Assembly (NCBI GenBank): GCA_902631405.1
Contig: CACOYI010000012.1
Location: 1-46,038, forward strand
Direction of reading: 5' to 3'
Origin: K189A clade bacterium
GTDB taxonomy: Bacteria > Pseudomonadota > Gammaproteobacteria > Pseudomonadales > Azotimanducaceae
Length of the DNA stretch: 46,038 bases
Shown: piece after piece, positions 7,425-15,778 of the stretch
Numbering within the stretch: position 1 is the first letter of the stretch
How the letters are laid out: each line of letters starts with the position of its first letter
Translations under genes and position numbers: made by a program
Notes under the pieces: generated by a model
Told to the model about the DNA's origin: nothing
Database searches by the model: none
Seen by the model: the letters and a program-made list of their open reading frames with translations, nothing else

Positions 7425-8492
7425 GTGGCTAAAAAAGACAAAAAAAAAGAAGAAGAAAAACCCAAAGAACCGACTGCGCTAGAAAAGGAGCTTGCAGGGT
7501 TCGACTCGATAAAAAAAGCAGCTTTGCTTATGCGAGTCTTAGGTGAGCAGCAAGCATCCGAGATCATCGGTTACCTCAATCGCGAGGAGGTTGAAAAACT
7601 AGGCACCGCGATGGTTGACGTCGGTGATGTCACCCAAGGGGCGGTTGACGGGGTGCTTGATGATGTAATTGGTCAGCTTCGTGGACAGACAAACTTGGGT
7701 TTGGGCTCTAAGGATTATGTAGAGGGCGTATTAAAAAGAGCGTTGGGGCCAGAGAAATCGGCTTCTGTGCTCAGCCGAATACTCCCGTCAGCATCAAGCA
7801 AAGGCCTCGAAATTCTCGCGTGGATGACCCCATTAAATATCTACGAGATGATTGGGGATGAACATCCGCAGGTAATTGCGATCATTCTTTCGGTGCTTGA
7901 AGAAGATACCGCTGTGGAGGTCCTTGAGTTTCTGCCCAAGGAAATGAGATCGGAGGTCGTCCGTCGTGTCGCCCTACTTGACACGGTCCAACCTGGGGCT
8001 ATCTCGGAGCTTGAAAATGTGGTTCAGCGTCAGCTAGAAACCAACCTGGAATCTCAAGCAGCTCCTCTCGTCGGCGGAGCGAAGGCCGCTGCAAGCATAA
8101 TGAATAGGGCCAGTCTAGATTTGAATAACGAGATATTCGGCGAAATTGGAGAAATTGATGAATCTCTGAAAGATCAAATTCAGGGCTTTATGTTTGAATT
8201 TGAGGACTTTCTGAAGACTTCGTCAAGAGACATGCAAACGTTAGGACAAGCGATCGATCAGGAGGAATTGAAAGTTGCTTTTAGGGGTTCCTCTGATGCG
8301 GTAATCAATCATTTTTTAGACAATCTCTCAGAGCGGGTAGCGGAATTAATAAGAGACGACATGGAAATCGCACAGCCAAAGCCAGTCTCTGAGGTCATGG
8401 AAGCAAGAAACAATATAATCGCACAAGCCAGGAAGTTGCAGGATGCAGGCGAAATAATAATGTCGGCAGGCGATAGTGCTGATTACCTCTAA
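7425..8492 (+). CDS. fliG: Flagellar motor switch protein FliG
   Basis: Rotor protein that contacts the stator and, with FliM/FliN, forms the switch. The 355 residues are slightly longer than usual because of a Lys/Glu-rich N-terminal tail (1-20). The N-, middle and C-terminal FliG domains are recognisable, with EHPQVIAIILSVLEEDTAVE and the C-terminal helix bearing the charged residues DLNNEIFGEIGEIDESLKDQ. The GTG start at 7425 has AAGGA upstream. The codons just after it contain an A9 homopolymer (7440-7448), a possible slippage site. Lies 23 nt after fliF. Confidence 0.96.
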   Translation: MAKKDKKKEEEKPKEPTALEKELAGFDSIKKAALLMRVLGEQQASEIIGYLNREEVEKLGTAMVDVGDVTQGAVDGVLDDVIGQLRGQTNLGLGSKDYVEGVLKRALGPEKSASVLSRILPSASSKGLEILAWMTPLNIYEMIGDEHPQVIAIILSVLEEDTAVEVLEFLPKEMRSEVVRRVALLDTVQPGAISELENVVQRQLETNLESQAAPLVGGAKAAASIMNRASLDLNNEIFGEIGEIDESLKDQIQGFMFEFEDFLKTSSRDMQTLGQAIDQEELKVAFRGSSDAVINHFLDNLSERVAELIRDDMEIAQPKPVSEVMEARNNIIAQARKLQDAGEIIMSAGDSADYL

Positions 8493-8502
8493 AGGATAAG
8501 TG

Positions 8503-9351
8503 ATGACAGATTCTTGGAAGGCAGATTCTAGATTTATATCCAGATCACACAGCAATAGCTCAGAGCATTTCGTATCTGCTGATTTGAGGGCTAATGATAG
8601 TGGAAACTTTTCTCCCACGATGATCGTTAACGAGGGCTCCAATGAAAATAACGCCCACTCACCGGTCACCTACACCCAAGACGAACTCGAATCAAAGTTG
8701 GCTGAAATGAGGCAAGAGGTCACAGATGAGGTTCGACAGGACTTATCTTCGGAACTAGAGTCAGAGAAAACAAATTATCGTTCTGAATTAAGGCAAGAAT
8801 TTGAGGCATTCCTCTCTGCGGCGAAATCCCAAACTGTTAGGGAAGAACCTTTTCTTGAGCCAATAAGAGCCTTGTCTCTGGCTTTCGCTGGCGAAATCTC
8901 TCGGGCTGCTTTTTCATCCCCTCAGATGAATATTGAAAAGGCGATTGATGATTGCCTTATAGGGCTGGACTTGAGTTCGCTTGATGGCTTGGAGATTTAT
9001 GTTTCTCGAGGTTGGGCGGAGAAGTTGGAAAAAGAACCTTTAGCGGGGATTTTAGCCGACTATCCCGTTTTTATCGAGGAGAGTTTCGGGGATGGCGATG
9101 TACGACTAAAGTTGAATAGTTCTCAAGTCGAAAACTTGGTGTCTGATCGAATTGCGAGGCTTCAAGAGCAGCTGGCTAAGGTAGATTTTGGTCTGCTTCC
9201 CGAGGAGTTAAAACCCTCTGCAATGCCCATCCCCCAGGAAGAAGTGGGTGAGAGCGTTGAAACAATAGAAGGTTTGGAATCAGCTGACTCAGAAGATTCG
9301 AGTGAAGTCTTAAGCCCGGACACAGACGGGAAGTTAGAAAACGATGTTTGA
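8503..9351 (+). CDS. fliH: Flagellar export ATPase regulator FliH
   Basis: Stator-like partner that binds the FliI ATPase and links it to the C-ring. The 282-residue product has a poorly conserved N-terminus, a long coiled coil (about 65-115, KLAEMRQEVTDEVRQDLSSE onward) and the FliH/YscL C-terminal domain (FSSPQMNIEKAIDDCLIGLD; PVFIEESFGDGDVRLKLNSS). ATG at 8503 is preferred over GTG at 8500 because AAGGA stands six nt upstream. The last codons overlap the start of fliI by eight bases, suggesting translational coupling. Identification rests on the C-terminal domain and on its place between fliG and fliI. Confidence 0.9.
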   Translation: MTDSWKADSRFISRSHSNSSEHFVSADLRANDSGNFSPTMIVNEGSNENNAHSPVTYTQDELESKLAEMRQEVTDEVRQDLSSELESEKTNYRSELRQEFEAFLSAAKSQTVREEPFLEPIRALSLAFAGEISRAAFSSPQMNIEKAIDDCLIGLDLSSLDGLEIYVSRGWAEKLEKEPLAGILADYPVFIEESFGDGDVRLKLNSSQVENLVSDRIARLQEQLAKVDFGLLPEELKPSAMPIPQEEVGESVETIEGLESADSEDSSEVLSPDTDGKLENDV

Positions 9352-10687
9352 ATCCCAAACAATCGATGATCATGTTAAAGCAATAAAGGGGGCGTTAACG
9401 CCAATTCTGCCCAGAAAGTACGGCGTCTTATCAAAAATAGTTGGTTTAACCTATGAAGCGACCGGGATAGCCGCGCCAGTAGGCTCCATCTGCTCGCTGA
9501 TCAACGACTATGAAGAATGTGTAAAGGCTGAAGTGGTTGGCTTTGAATCAGAAAAGCTATATTTGATGCCGCTATCTAAGTCCTCTGGTTTGAGAGCTGG
9601 GGCGAAGGTTTATGTTTCAGAGGAGCGTGATAGCGCTGATGTGTCCTCTAATTTACTAGGAAGAGTAGTAAATGCTCATGGTGAACCTATAGACGGAAAG
9701 GAAGTACTAGGGATCGGTCAAAAAAGGAGTTTGGTTAGCAATCCAATAAATCCGATGGATCGGACGCCGATTAGTGAGGTGCTCGACGTAGGGATTAAAT
9801 CGATCAACGCCCTCTTTACAATCGGCTGTGGTCAAAGAATTGGTCTGATAGCAGGTTCAGGAGTTGGGAAAAGTGTTCTTTTAGGAATGCTTACAAAATT
9901 TACCAATGCTGACGTTGTCGTTATTGGACTAATCGGTGAGCGAGGACGCGAGGTAAAAGAATTTATAGAGTCGACTCTCGGTGAAGAAGGAAGAAAAAAG
10001 GCCATTGTTGTTGCAGCGCCTGCAGACGAATCTCCTTTACTGAGAATTCGAGCGACACATCTCGCGCATCTATATGCAGAGTATTACCGTGAGTCCGGAA
10101 AGAATGTGCTTTTGCTAATGGACAGTCTCTCAAGAGTAGCCCACGCCCAAAGAGAAATTGGTCTCGCCGTGGGCGAGCCGCCCACGGCCAAGGGTTATCC
10201 ACCATCGGTTTTTAGTCTGTTGCCAAAACTAATTGAGAGGACGGGCACCGGACGTAATGGGGAGGGCTCCATAACGGCTATCTACACCTTGCTGGCTGAG
10301 GGAGATGACTTGAACGACCCTGTCGTAGATATGGCTAGAGCTTCTTTGGATGGCCAGATAGTGCTTTCAAGGGCACTGGCGGATGCAGCGCATTATCCTG
10401 CAATCGATTTGATGGGCTCGATATCTCGTTTGATGCCTACCCTCGGAAATCCAGAAGAGATAGATGAGGCGAACCGATTTAGGCGTCTTTGGACGTTGTT
10501 TCAACAAAACGAAGATTTGATAAATGTCGGCGCTTATGAAAAGGGCTCAAACCCTGATTTGGACATGGCCATCTCACTAAGGCCGCACATGGAGGCCTTC
10601 CTGCGACAGGGAATGAATGACCGAGTAGATAAAGAGTCAGCATTAGCGCAAATGAGGGTATGCATGGCAAATGAAAGTAATGAATGA
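9344..10687 (+). CDS. fliI: Flagellum-specific export ATPase FliI
   Basis: F1-beta-like ATPase of the flagellar type III export apparatus, acting at the cytoplasmic face of the gate. The 447 residues match the family. Walker A GSGVGKS lies near 171-177, IGERGREVKEF near 200, the ATPase signature around VLLLMDSLSRVAHAQREIGL, and GEPPTAKGYPPSVFSLLPKL follows, all diagnostic of FliI. The start ATG overlaps the end of fliH and its 3' end overlaps fliJ, so the three genes are likely coupled. Confidence 0.97.
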   Translation: MFESQTIDDHVKAIKGALTPILPRKYGVLSKIVGLTYEATGIAAPVGSICSLINDYEECVKAEVVGFESEKLYLMPLSKSSGLRAGAKVYVSEERDSADVSSNLLGRVVNAHGEPIDGKEVLGIGQKRSLVSNPINPMDRTPISEVLDVGIKSINALFTIGCGQRIGLIAGSGVGKSVLLGMLTKFTNADVVVIGLIGERGREVKEFIESTLGEEGRKKAIVVAAPADESPLLRIRATHLAHLYAEYYRESGKNVLLLMDSLSRVAHAQREIGLAVGEPPTAKGYPPSVFSLLPKLIERTGTGRNGEGSITAIYTLLAEGDDLNDPVVDMARASLDGQIVLSRALADAAHYPAIDLMGSISRLMPTLGNPEEIDEANRFRRLWTLFQQNEDLINVGAYEKGSNPDLDMAISLRPHMEAFLRQGMNDRVDKESALAQMRVCMANESNE

Positions 10688-11129
10688 CAATAAGGTTGCT
10701 CGTTGGCAGAGTCTTATGGACCGAGTGGAGGGCGACTTAATGCAAGTGCAGGCTGCTTTGGCAAATATCATGGAAAAGCGGAACAATTTGTCAGATGAAG
10801 CGGCAAAACTTAACCGGATGAAAGTCGATTACCTAGAGAGTTTTCAGCATGGCTCTGTGGAGCCTCAGCTAAAAGCCAAAACGGTTTTTATAAAAGACTT
10901 TGTTCAACACCTGGAAGACACATTAGTATCAATAGCCAGAGAAATTGAACAAATAGATACGCTTCGAGCTGACATAAAATCCCGATATGCTGAGCTGTTG
11001 GGGCAATTTAATAAGTACAAAGCTTTAAAATCTCGTGCCACCTCGGCCTTAAGAAAAGAACAGCTTAGTCTCGAAAATAAGGAACAGGACATGCGAAATG
11101 TCTTAAGATTTTCTGGGAAATCTACTTAA
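10671..11129 (+). CDS. fliJ: Flagellar export chaperone/coiled-coil protein FliJ
   Basis: Small coiled-coil protein that inserts into the FliI ring and promotes export. The 152-residue product is almost wholly helical with heptads; typical parts are RVEGDLMQVQAALANIMEKR and IKSRYAELLGQFNKYKALKS. ATG at 10671 overlaps fliI by 17 bases; ATG at 10680 is an alternative, and neither has a strong ribosome binding site. Sequence conservation in this family is low, so position after fliI is an important part of the call. It ends the fliE-J block; a new promoter lies before fliK. Confidence 0.88.
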   Translation: MKVMNDNKVARWQSLMDRVEGDLMQVQAALANIMEKRNNLSDEAAKLNRMKVDYLESFQHGSVEPQLKAKTVFIKDFVQHLEDTLVSIAREIEQIDTLRADIKSRYAELLGQFNKYKALKSRATSALRKEQLSLENKEQDMRNVLRFSGKST

Positions 11130-11160
11130 ATCCATTTTCAATTCCCGAGCATCTTACGGC

Positions 11161-11175
11161 TGGCATAGAACTTGC
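11161..11175 (+). promoter_or_regulatory. Sigma54 promoter of the fliK operon
   Basis: TGGCAT-AGAAC-TTGC matches the RpoN consensus with one mismatch at the last base of the -24 box. Predicted transcript start is near 11187, about 42 nt before the fliK ATG. It splits fliEFGHIJ from fliKLMNO. Confidence 0.72.
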
Positions 11176-11228
11176 TGATCTGATCGGAGTTAGTGCGGAT
11201 TTAAACAAACTCGGAATTAGAAAATTTC

Positions 11229-12527
11229 ATGGAAGACTTACGCTTTCTATTGCCTATAACCGTTGGGAAAAGACTAGAAGTAGACTCAATCGCGACACAA
11301 GCGGAAGCTGAAACAGTAGAGAAACTTGATTTTCGCGATTTTTTGGCAGATTCCCACTCAGAGACATCAAATGTTGCAAATGATGGTTTGAAAACTGGTC
11401 TGGATATATCAGGCGGGGAGGCAGAGCAAAGCCACGTTCTCCCAGAAAAAATTTCCCCGGCGGTAAACACATCCCAAACCCTTGCGATTCATGCACGAAG
11501 TAAAGAAATTGGTAGGGTGATTTTTACCGGAGAGTCGACCTTTGAAGATAAAGTACATGTAGATATGGAATCTTTAAACGCGGGAGCTGACGCACTCTTA
11601 TCGCGGTTTATTGGTGACGCGAGTGGATCCTCGAAGGCAATGGTCGATCATATTCGGGATACAATGTTGGGCGCCACAGAGGTCGCGTCAAATATTTCAA
11701 AAGCCAGCCTAGGTGGTGAGCTCAATGACGATCAGTTGGGCATGCTAAAGTCGTCCCGACCGAATTCGTCGTCTGATTCCACGCAACAGATAATCTCCGA
11801 GCCGTCGCGATCTTTGATAGGCACGCAAAAGTTAACAACCAACGAACCTCAACTCTCAGTGACCCCAGACTTGAGTGCTGCAGAATCAGGTGGAGCGACA
11901 AAAGAACACTTAACCTCAAACATTGGCCAGAATGCTGATTTAGCGAAGCTTGTAAAACCCTTGGCTATGGATTTTGTTACGGAGACTGGGCTATCTGATC
12001 ACGATTCAATTCAAGCTAGTTTGAATGGTTCTAGGGGTGAGGCAGGAGATCAGGGGGGGAACCAACGAGATTCGGAAAAGCAAGATTCGGACGGAAGACC
12101 ATCAGGTTCTGAAAGAGATCGCCAGGAATGGCGTGAACGGTTTGCTGAAATCATCAGCGACCGAATAAAGGTAAAAGTTGATGAAGGCGAGTGGCTGGTT
12201 AGGATGAGCTTACAAGCGGCTGGTTTGGGGAGCTTCGATGTCTCCCTCAAATCCGATGATAAGGGGATTTTCGGTTCAATCCACACAGATGACCCTCAAG
12301 TAAAAGAGCTCCTCAATTCAGCGCTGCCTGAATTGGAGAGGGCCTTGAGTGAATCTCTCTCCTCTGCAGGAGAACAGCAAGTCAGGCTAGAAGTGCTCGA
12401 AAGCAATTCACTAGGTGAGAACGAAGAATTGGTGGATGCCCCGGAAATTATTATATCTGCATCTGAGTTGACGAATTCTTTGCCAGAAGGTTTCAAAGCA
12501 GGTGATGGATTGGATGTTTTTGTGTAG
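11229..12527 (+). CDS. fliK: Flagellar hook-length control protein FliK
   Basis: Secreted molecular ruler that sets hook length and triggers the substrate-specificity switch in FlhB. The 432-residue product has a long low-complexity, Ser/Asn/Asp-rich N-terminal two thirds and a compact C-terminal Flg_hook domain (about 325-395, with EWLVRMSLQAAGLGSFDVSL and an acidic helix PQVKELLNSALPELERALSE). Recognition depends on this domain and on the location directly before fliL. The ATG at 11229 has only a weak upstream GGA. It is the first gene behind the sigma54 promoter at 11161. Confidence 0.87.
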   Translation: MEDLRFLLPITVGKRLEVDSIATQAEAETVEKLDFRDFLADSHSETSNVANDGLKTGLDISGGEAEQSHVLPEKISPAVNTSQTLAIHARSKEIGRVIFTGESTFEDKVHVDMESLNAGADALLSRFIGDASGSSKAMVDHIRDTMLGATEVASNISKASLGGELNDDQLGMLKSSRPNSSSDSTQQIISEPSRSLIGTQKLTTNEPQLSVTPDLSAAESGGATKEHLTSNIGQNADLAKLVKPLAMDFVTETGLSDHDSIQASLNGSRGEAGDQGGNQRDSEKQDSDGRPSGSERDRQEWRERFAEIISDRIKVKVDEGEWLVRMSLQAAGLGSFDVSLKSDDKGIFGSIHTDDPQVKELLNSALPELERALSESLSSAGEQQVRLEVLESNSLGENEELVDAPEIIISASELTNSLPEGFKAGDGLDVFV

Positions 12528-12561
12528 TGTCTCAACTCGAGATTACGATTAGGGATCGCGC

Positions 12562-13077
12562 ATGAGATTATTTTTTCGGACACCATTGATATTATTTTTA
12601 GTCGCTACTATTTTCGCATGCGGCGAAGAAGTGGACCCAAATGCTCCCTTTGCTTGCGAGATCTATGATCCGTCTCAAGCAAAGAAGTACGCGAAGCCGA
12701 CGACACCTGAAGAGCAAAGGCAATTTACTAAGTGCATTCCGAGAGACGCAGGCGTGGTCCAATACCACCCCATTGAGAAGCCGGCGATGATTGTTAAGCT
12801 CCAAAATTCTCGTAAAATGATGCAGCTTAAATTTTCAGTGATGACGAAACACGATGAATTCGCTTTGATGCGAGTTCAGAAAAACGAGCAAGCGCTTCGT
12901 GCGGCCTTTAACGAGAGGATGTTGATGATCTCGGAAGAGGATACTAATCGACCCGAGTTTAGAAACGAGCTTAGGAACGATCTAAAGGTGGTGGCCAATG
13001 ACACGATGAGGCGAATCGAGGGCTATGATTTTGACATAGTCGAAGAGGTTCTCCTTACGAGCTACGTGGTGGAATAG
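12562..13077 (+). CDS. fliL: FliL-like basal-body protein, apparently a lipoprotein
   Basis: FliL associates with the MS-ring and stator and supports torque. The 171 residues have the FliL C-terminal region (MQLKFSVMTKHDEFALMRVQ, ending RIEGYDFDIVEEVLLTSYVV) and sit between fliK and fliM as expected. Instead of the usual cytoplasmic tail plus long membrane helix, the N-terminus is MRLFFRTPLILFLVATIFAC: a short basic n-region, a hydrophobic core of about 12 residues and TIFAC, which fits a lipobox with Cys20. Residue +2 is Gly, not Asp. The lipoprotein reading is inference. The ATG at 12562 has weak GGGA upstream. Confidence 0.8.
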   Translation: MRLFFRTPLILFLVATIFACGEEVDPNAPFACEIYDPSQAKKYAKPTTPEEQRQFTKCIPRDAGVVQYHPIEKPAMIVKLQNSRKMMQLKFSVMTKHDEFALMRVQKNEQALRAAFNERMLMISEEDTNRPEFRNELRNDLKVVANDTMRRIEGYDFDIVEEVLLTSYVVE

Positions 13078-13082
13078 ACTCC

Positions 13083-14075
13083 GTGTCAGAGGGCGAGAAA
13101 CTACTTACGGATGAGGAGCTTAAAGCGATTGAAGAAGTGGTCGCGTCCGGGAATTTGGGTGAGGGTTACAATATTGGGATCGAGGCTGATAGCTATGATT
13201 TGACGGCGAGGGAAAATCAGCCGGCGCTAGATACTGAAGTACTTGAGCAAGTTAATAGCAGGCTCCAGCGCCATCTCAGGCTCAGTCTCCTCAAAGAACT
13301 CAAATATGATGCTCCCGTCTCTGCCGAGGCTGTGGAGGTCACAGAGTATGCCGAGTACATTCAGAAAATTTCTAATCCTTCAAGTTTAAGCATCACAAAG
13401 ATATCGCCACTAAAAGATGAGTGCTTGTGCGTTCTCGATGCGCAGGTGATTTATAGCTGTGTGGACAATTGGTTCGGAGGATCCCCTCGCCCTTTGAGCG
13501 GAGAAGCCGCAAGCCGGGAATTTAGCCGAACAGAAGAAGTAGTTGCGAAAAAGGTTCGACTGTCCGTTTACTCGGCACTCATAGAGGCTTGGGCCCCCTC
13601 ATTAGAGGTCCAATGTGAATTTTTGAGAAGTGAGGTGAACCCTCTTTTAGTGAATCTCTTGGCTGATAATGAGCAAGTTGTAGTGACCCGATTTAAAATG
13701 GGGGGTGGCGACGAGGCCTTGGGTGCGGTAGACATTGTCTACCCGCTCGACAGTGTAAAATTACTCCGAGGTTCTCTGGTCAAAGCGGTGGAAGCGAAGG
13801 CGCCAAAGAGCCGGCTTGAGCAACAGTGGGCTTCTCGATTGAGAGGAGCTCTAGACGAGATTCCTTTTGAGGCAGTTGTTAACGCGGGTGAAATACCGAT
13901 TTCTTTTGCAGACCTCGCTAACCTGAAAGTTGGAGATACGATACCTTTCAAGAACATAGGCCGGTCAGAGTTGTCTGTAAATGGACTCTCGATATTTGAG
14001 GTAGAAATAGGAAGTGCTGGGGGCAACGCGGCGGTCAAACTAATGAGCAGTATTGCAAGTGAGAATACAGTATGA
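13083..14075 (+). CDS. fliM: Flagellar motor switch protein FliM
   Basis: C-ring protein that binds phospho-CheY and sets rotation direction. The 330 residues show the middle CheC-like domain (LDAQVIYSCVDNWFGGSPRP with the conserved FGG) and the C-terminal SpoA domain (about 250-325, PISFADLANLKVGDTIPFKN). The N-terminal CheY-binding motif, usually LSQDEIDALL, here reads LTDEELKAIEEV and is only partly conserved. GTG at 13083 follows the fliL stop by five nt with no clear Shine-Dalgarno, suggesting coupling. Its last bases overlap fliN (ATGA). Confidence 0.95.
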   Translation: MSEGEKLLTDEELKAIEEVVASGNLGEGYNIGIEADSYDLTARENQPALDTEVLEQVNSRLQRHLRLSLLKELKYDAPVSAEAVEVTEYAEYIQKISNPSSLSITKISPLKDECLCVLDAQVIYSCVDNWFGGSPRPLSGEAASREFSRTEEVVAKKVRLSVYSALIEAWAPSLEVQCEFLRSEVNPLLVNLLADNEQVVVTRFKMGGGDEALGAVDIVYPLDSVKLLRGSLVKAVEAKAPKSRLEQQWASRLRGALDEIPFEAVVNAGEIPISFADLANLKVGDTIPFKNIGRSELSVNGLSIFEVEIGSAGGNAAVKLMSSIASENTV

Positions 14076-14419
14076 GCGAAAGCACGGATGAATTAAGTAA
14101 TGCGGAAGCAGCAGAGAATGAAGTACAGGAACCTGGCGTTTCGGAAGAAAACTCTGCCACCGGGATAGATCAGGAATTGATTCAATCCATACCGGTGACG
14201 GTAACCGCTGAATTAGGCTCGGCCAAACTCAAATTGAAGGATTTGTTAAGGCTGACTCAGGGGAGCGTCCTAGAACTGGATTCAGTTGCTGGGTCCTCTC
14301 TGAACCTAAAAGTAAATGGCGCTGTCATCGCGAAAGGCGAAGTTGTCACAGTCGGTGATCACCTGGGTCTTTCGGTTACAGAGATCGTGTCGCCCATGGA
14401 GCGGATAAAACCGGCTTGA
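14072..14419 (+). CDS. fliN: Flagellar motor switch protein FliN
   Basis: C-ring component that, with FliM, forms the lower ring and docks FliH. The 115 residues contain an acidic N-terminus (1-40) and one SpoA domain (PVTVTAELGSAKLKLKDLLR, LTQGSVLELDSVAGSSLNLK, then VNGAVIAKGEVVTVGDHLGL), which follows the family closely. ATG overlaps the fliM stop as ATGA; the fliN stop overlaps the possible TTG start of fliO. Confidence 0.96.
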   Translation: MSESTDELSNAEAAENEVQEPGVSEENSATGIDQELIQSIPVTVTAELGSAKLKLKDLLRLTQGSVLELDSVAGSSLNLKVNGAVIAKGEVVTVGDHLGLSVTEIVSPMERIKPA

Positions 14420-14766
14420 TTGTGAGTCAATTTGACCCCATTTATGCGCTTATTGTTTTTATTGTTCTGATCTTTTCATTTTTACTCCTTGCTTGGTTTA
14501 TTCGGAACAAAACTTCTCTGGTATCCCTGGCGGTTAGTGAGAGCAATATTAAGCTTTCAAGCACCTTCAGACTGGATTCTAAAAACAAGCTTTGCGTGGT
14601 TGAGTACAGGAAAAAGCGGCTATTATTGGGTGTTGGACCAAATTCTATGAATTTATTGGATTGCGAAAATTTGGAAGACACTGAGGTCAACACGCGGGAA
14701 GAGTCGGAGAAGCAAGGGTCCTTCCGAAAAGTCCTTAGCAATACACTAAAACAAAAAGATTCTTAG
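14416..14766 (+). CDS. fliO: Flagellar export-gate assembly protein FliO
   Basis: Membrane protein that helps FliP assemble into the export gate. The 116 residues have one strong membrane segment at the N-terminus (about 7-28, PIYALIVFIVLIFSFLLLAW) and a small cytoplasmic domain with the FliO pattern (FRLDSKNKLCVVEYRKKRLL LG followed by VGPNSMNLL). The start may be TTG at 14416, overlapping the fliN stop, or GTG at 14422. Its stop overlaps the 3' end of the convergent transglycosylase gene by four bases, so the usual fliO-fliP link is broken. Confidence 0.88.
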   Translation: MIVSQFDPIYALIVFIVLIFSFLLLAWFIRNKTSLVSLAVSESNIKLSSTFRLDSKNKLCVVEYRKKRLLLGVGPNSMNLLDCENLEDTEVNTREESEKQGSFRKVLSNTLKQKDS

Positions 14767-15695
14767 GTAGGATTGTATCCTGGAGCTCTACCGATAAGCT
14801 GACCCATCTTCTCTCTGATTCTTTTGCTATCCCCAGTCCCAAGCCAAACCGCTAGTTGGTTGGCTACGAGCAGAATCTCACCTTCAGAGCAAACAGATCC
14901 ATTTCGCTGCAACCATTTGAAGAATTCTTTCTCGCGATTTGTTGGGTTATGTGTGCTTAACGTGGCGAGTTGTAGCGCTTTGATGTCGCAAACTGGTTTA
15001 ATCTCCTGCGGCTTGCGCTTTTCTTGAGCTGAAGTCGTTTTGCCGCGTTTTAACAGTAAATCTGTCTTATTGGATTTTTTAGAGGAGGAAATCTTCCTTG
15101 AATCGGATATTTTTACTTTTCTAGCCTGTAGCGTTTCCTCTTGAGGGAGAGTTGGCCAACTACCACCCAATATGGCTAATTGTTCTTTTACTTTGCGTTT
15201 GTAATTCAAAATTACAGAGGTCTCTGAGCCTCTTTTTGCAAGTGTTGTTGGGCCGACTCGGTAGGCCGACAGGGCATTTTCCTGGTCGCCATTATATTTG
15301 TCGGTGAGTTCTCTCAGATATCTGCCTCCTAGGTCGATATTGGTGCAAGGATCAAAGAGCGAGTCTTTCTTCGAGACTCCGAGGTGAGTCGCGGTAATTG
15401 GCCACTTTATTTGCATAAGGCCGATTGCATTGGATTTTGAAACCGCTTTTGGATTGAGACTGCTCTCGACAATAGCTATTGCCTTCAACCAATTGCTATC
15501 AAGCTCATATTTTTCAGCGGTCTTTTTAAAACAATTTGAGTAGGGCAGTTCCGTTCTGATCGAAGCTTTTAATTCGGACAATGTCGCTAACAAGGCGACC
15601 ACTACGGTCAGGCAAATAGGAAAGTATTTACGTGTCAGAATTTCGACGATGAAAATTAGATTGCTAGTGAAGGAATGAATAGCTTCATAAGGCAT
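14763..15695 (-). CDS. Lytic transglycosylase (SLT domain) set antisense within the fli cluster
   Basis: Cleaves peptidoglycan glycan strands in the periplasm. Ahead of the catalytic domain is a hydrophobic segment (YFPICLTVVVALLATLSELK) that may act as signal or anchor. The SLT domain has the catalytic Glu in AIAIVESSLNPKAVSKSNA, then IGLMQIKWP, and ALSAYRVGPTTL for the AYNxGxG element (one deviation). A basic linker and an unrecognised C-terminal domain of about 70 residues follow (KEFFKWLQRNGSVCSEGEIL). The ATG at 15695 is taken because the longer frames from 15746 or 15755 would contain the fliP sigma54 promoter; no start has a good ribosome binding site. A role in opening the wall for the flagellum is plausible from context only. 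Confidence 0.83.
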   Translation of the reverse strand: MPYEAIHSFTSNLIFIVEILTRKYFPICLTVVVALLATLSELKASIRTELPYSNCFKKTAEKYELDSNWLKAIAIVESSLNPKAVSKSNAIGLMQIKWPITATHLGVSKKDSLFDPCTNIDLGGRYLRELTDKYNGDQENALSAYRVGPTTLAKRGSETSVILNYKRKVKEQLAILGGSWPTLPQEETLQARKVKISDSRKISSSKKSNKTDLLLKRGKTTSAQEKRKPQEIKPVCDIKALQLATLSTHNPTNREKEFFKWLQRNGSVCSEGEILLVANQLAVWLGTGDSKRIREKMGQLIGRAPGYNPT

Positions 15696-15717
15696 TGAAT
15701 TTATTAGTATTAATTTA

Positions 15718-15732
15718 TGGCACTTTTTTTGC
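15718..15732 (+). promoter_or_regulatory. Sigma54 promoter of fliPQR-flhB
   Basis: TGGCAC-TTTTT-TTGC is a perfect RpoN consensus with N5 spacing. Predicted transcript start near 15744, about 35 nt before the fliP GTG. It restores flagellar control to the export-gate genes downstream of the inserted antisense transglycosylase gene. Confidence 0.85.
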
Positions 15733-15778
15733 TTTGTTGAGGCCATATCTGTCACAAATTTAAAGGGTCGTAGTAAAA

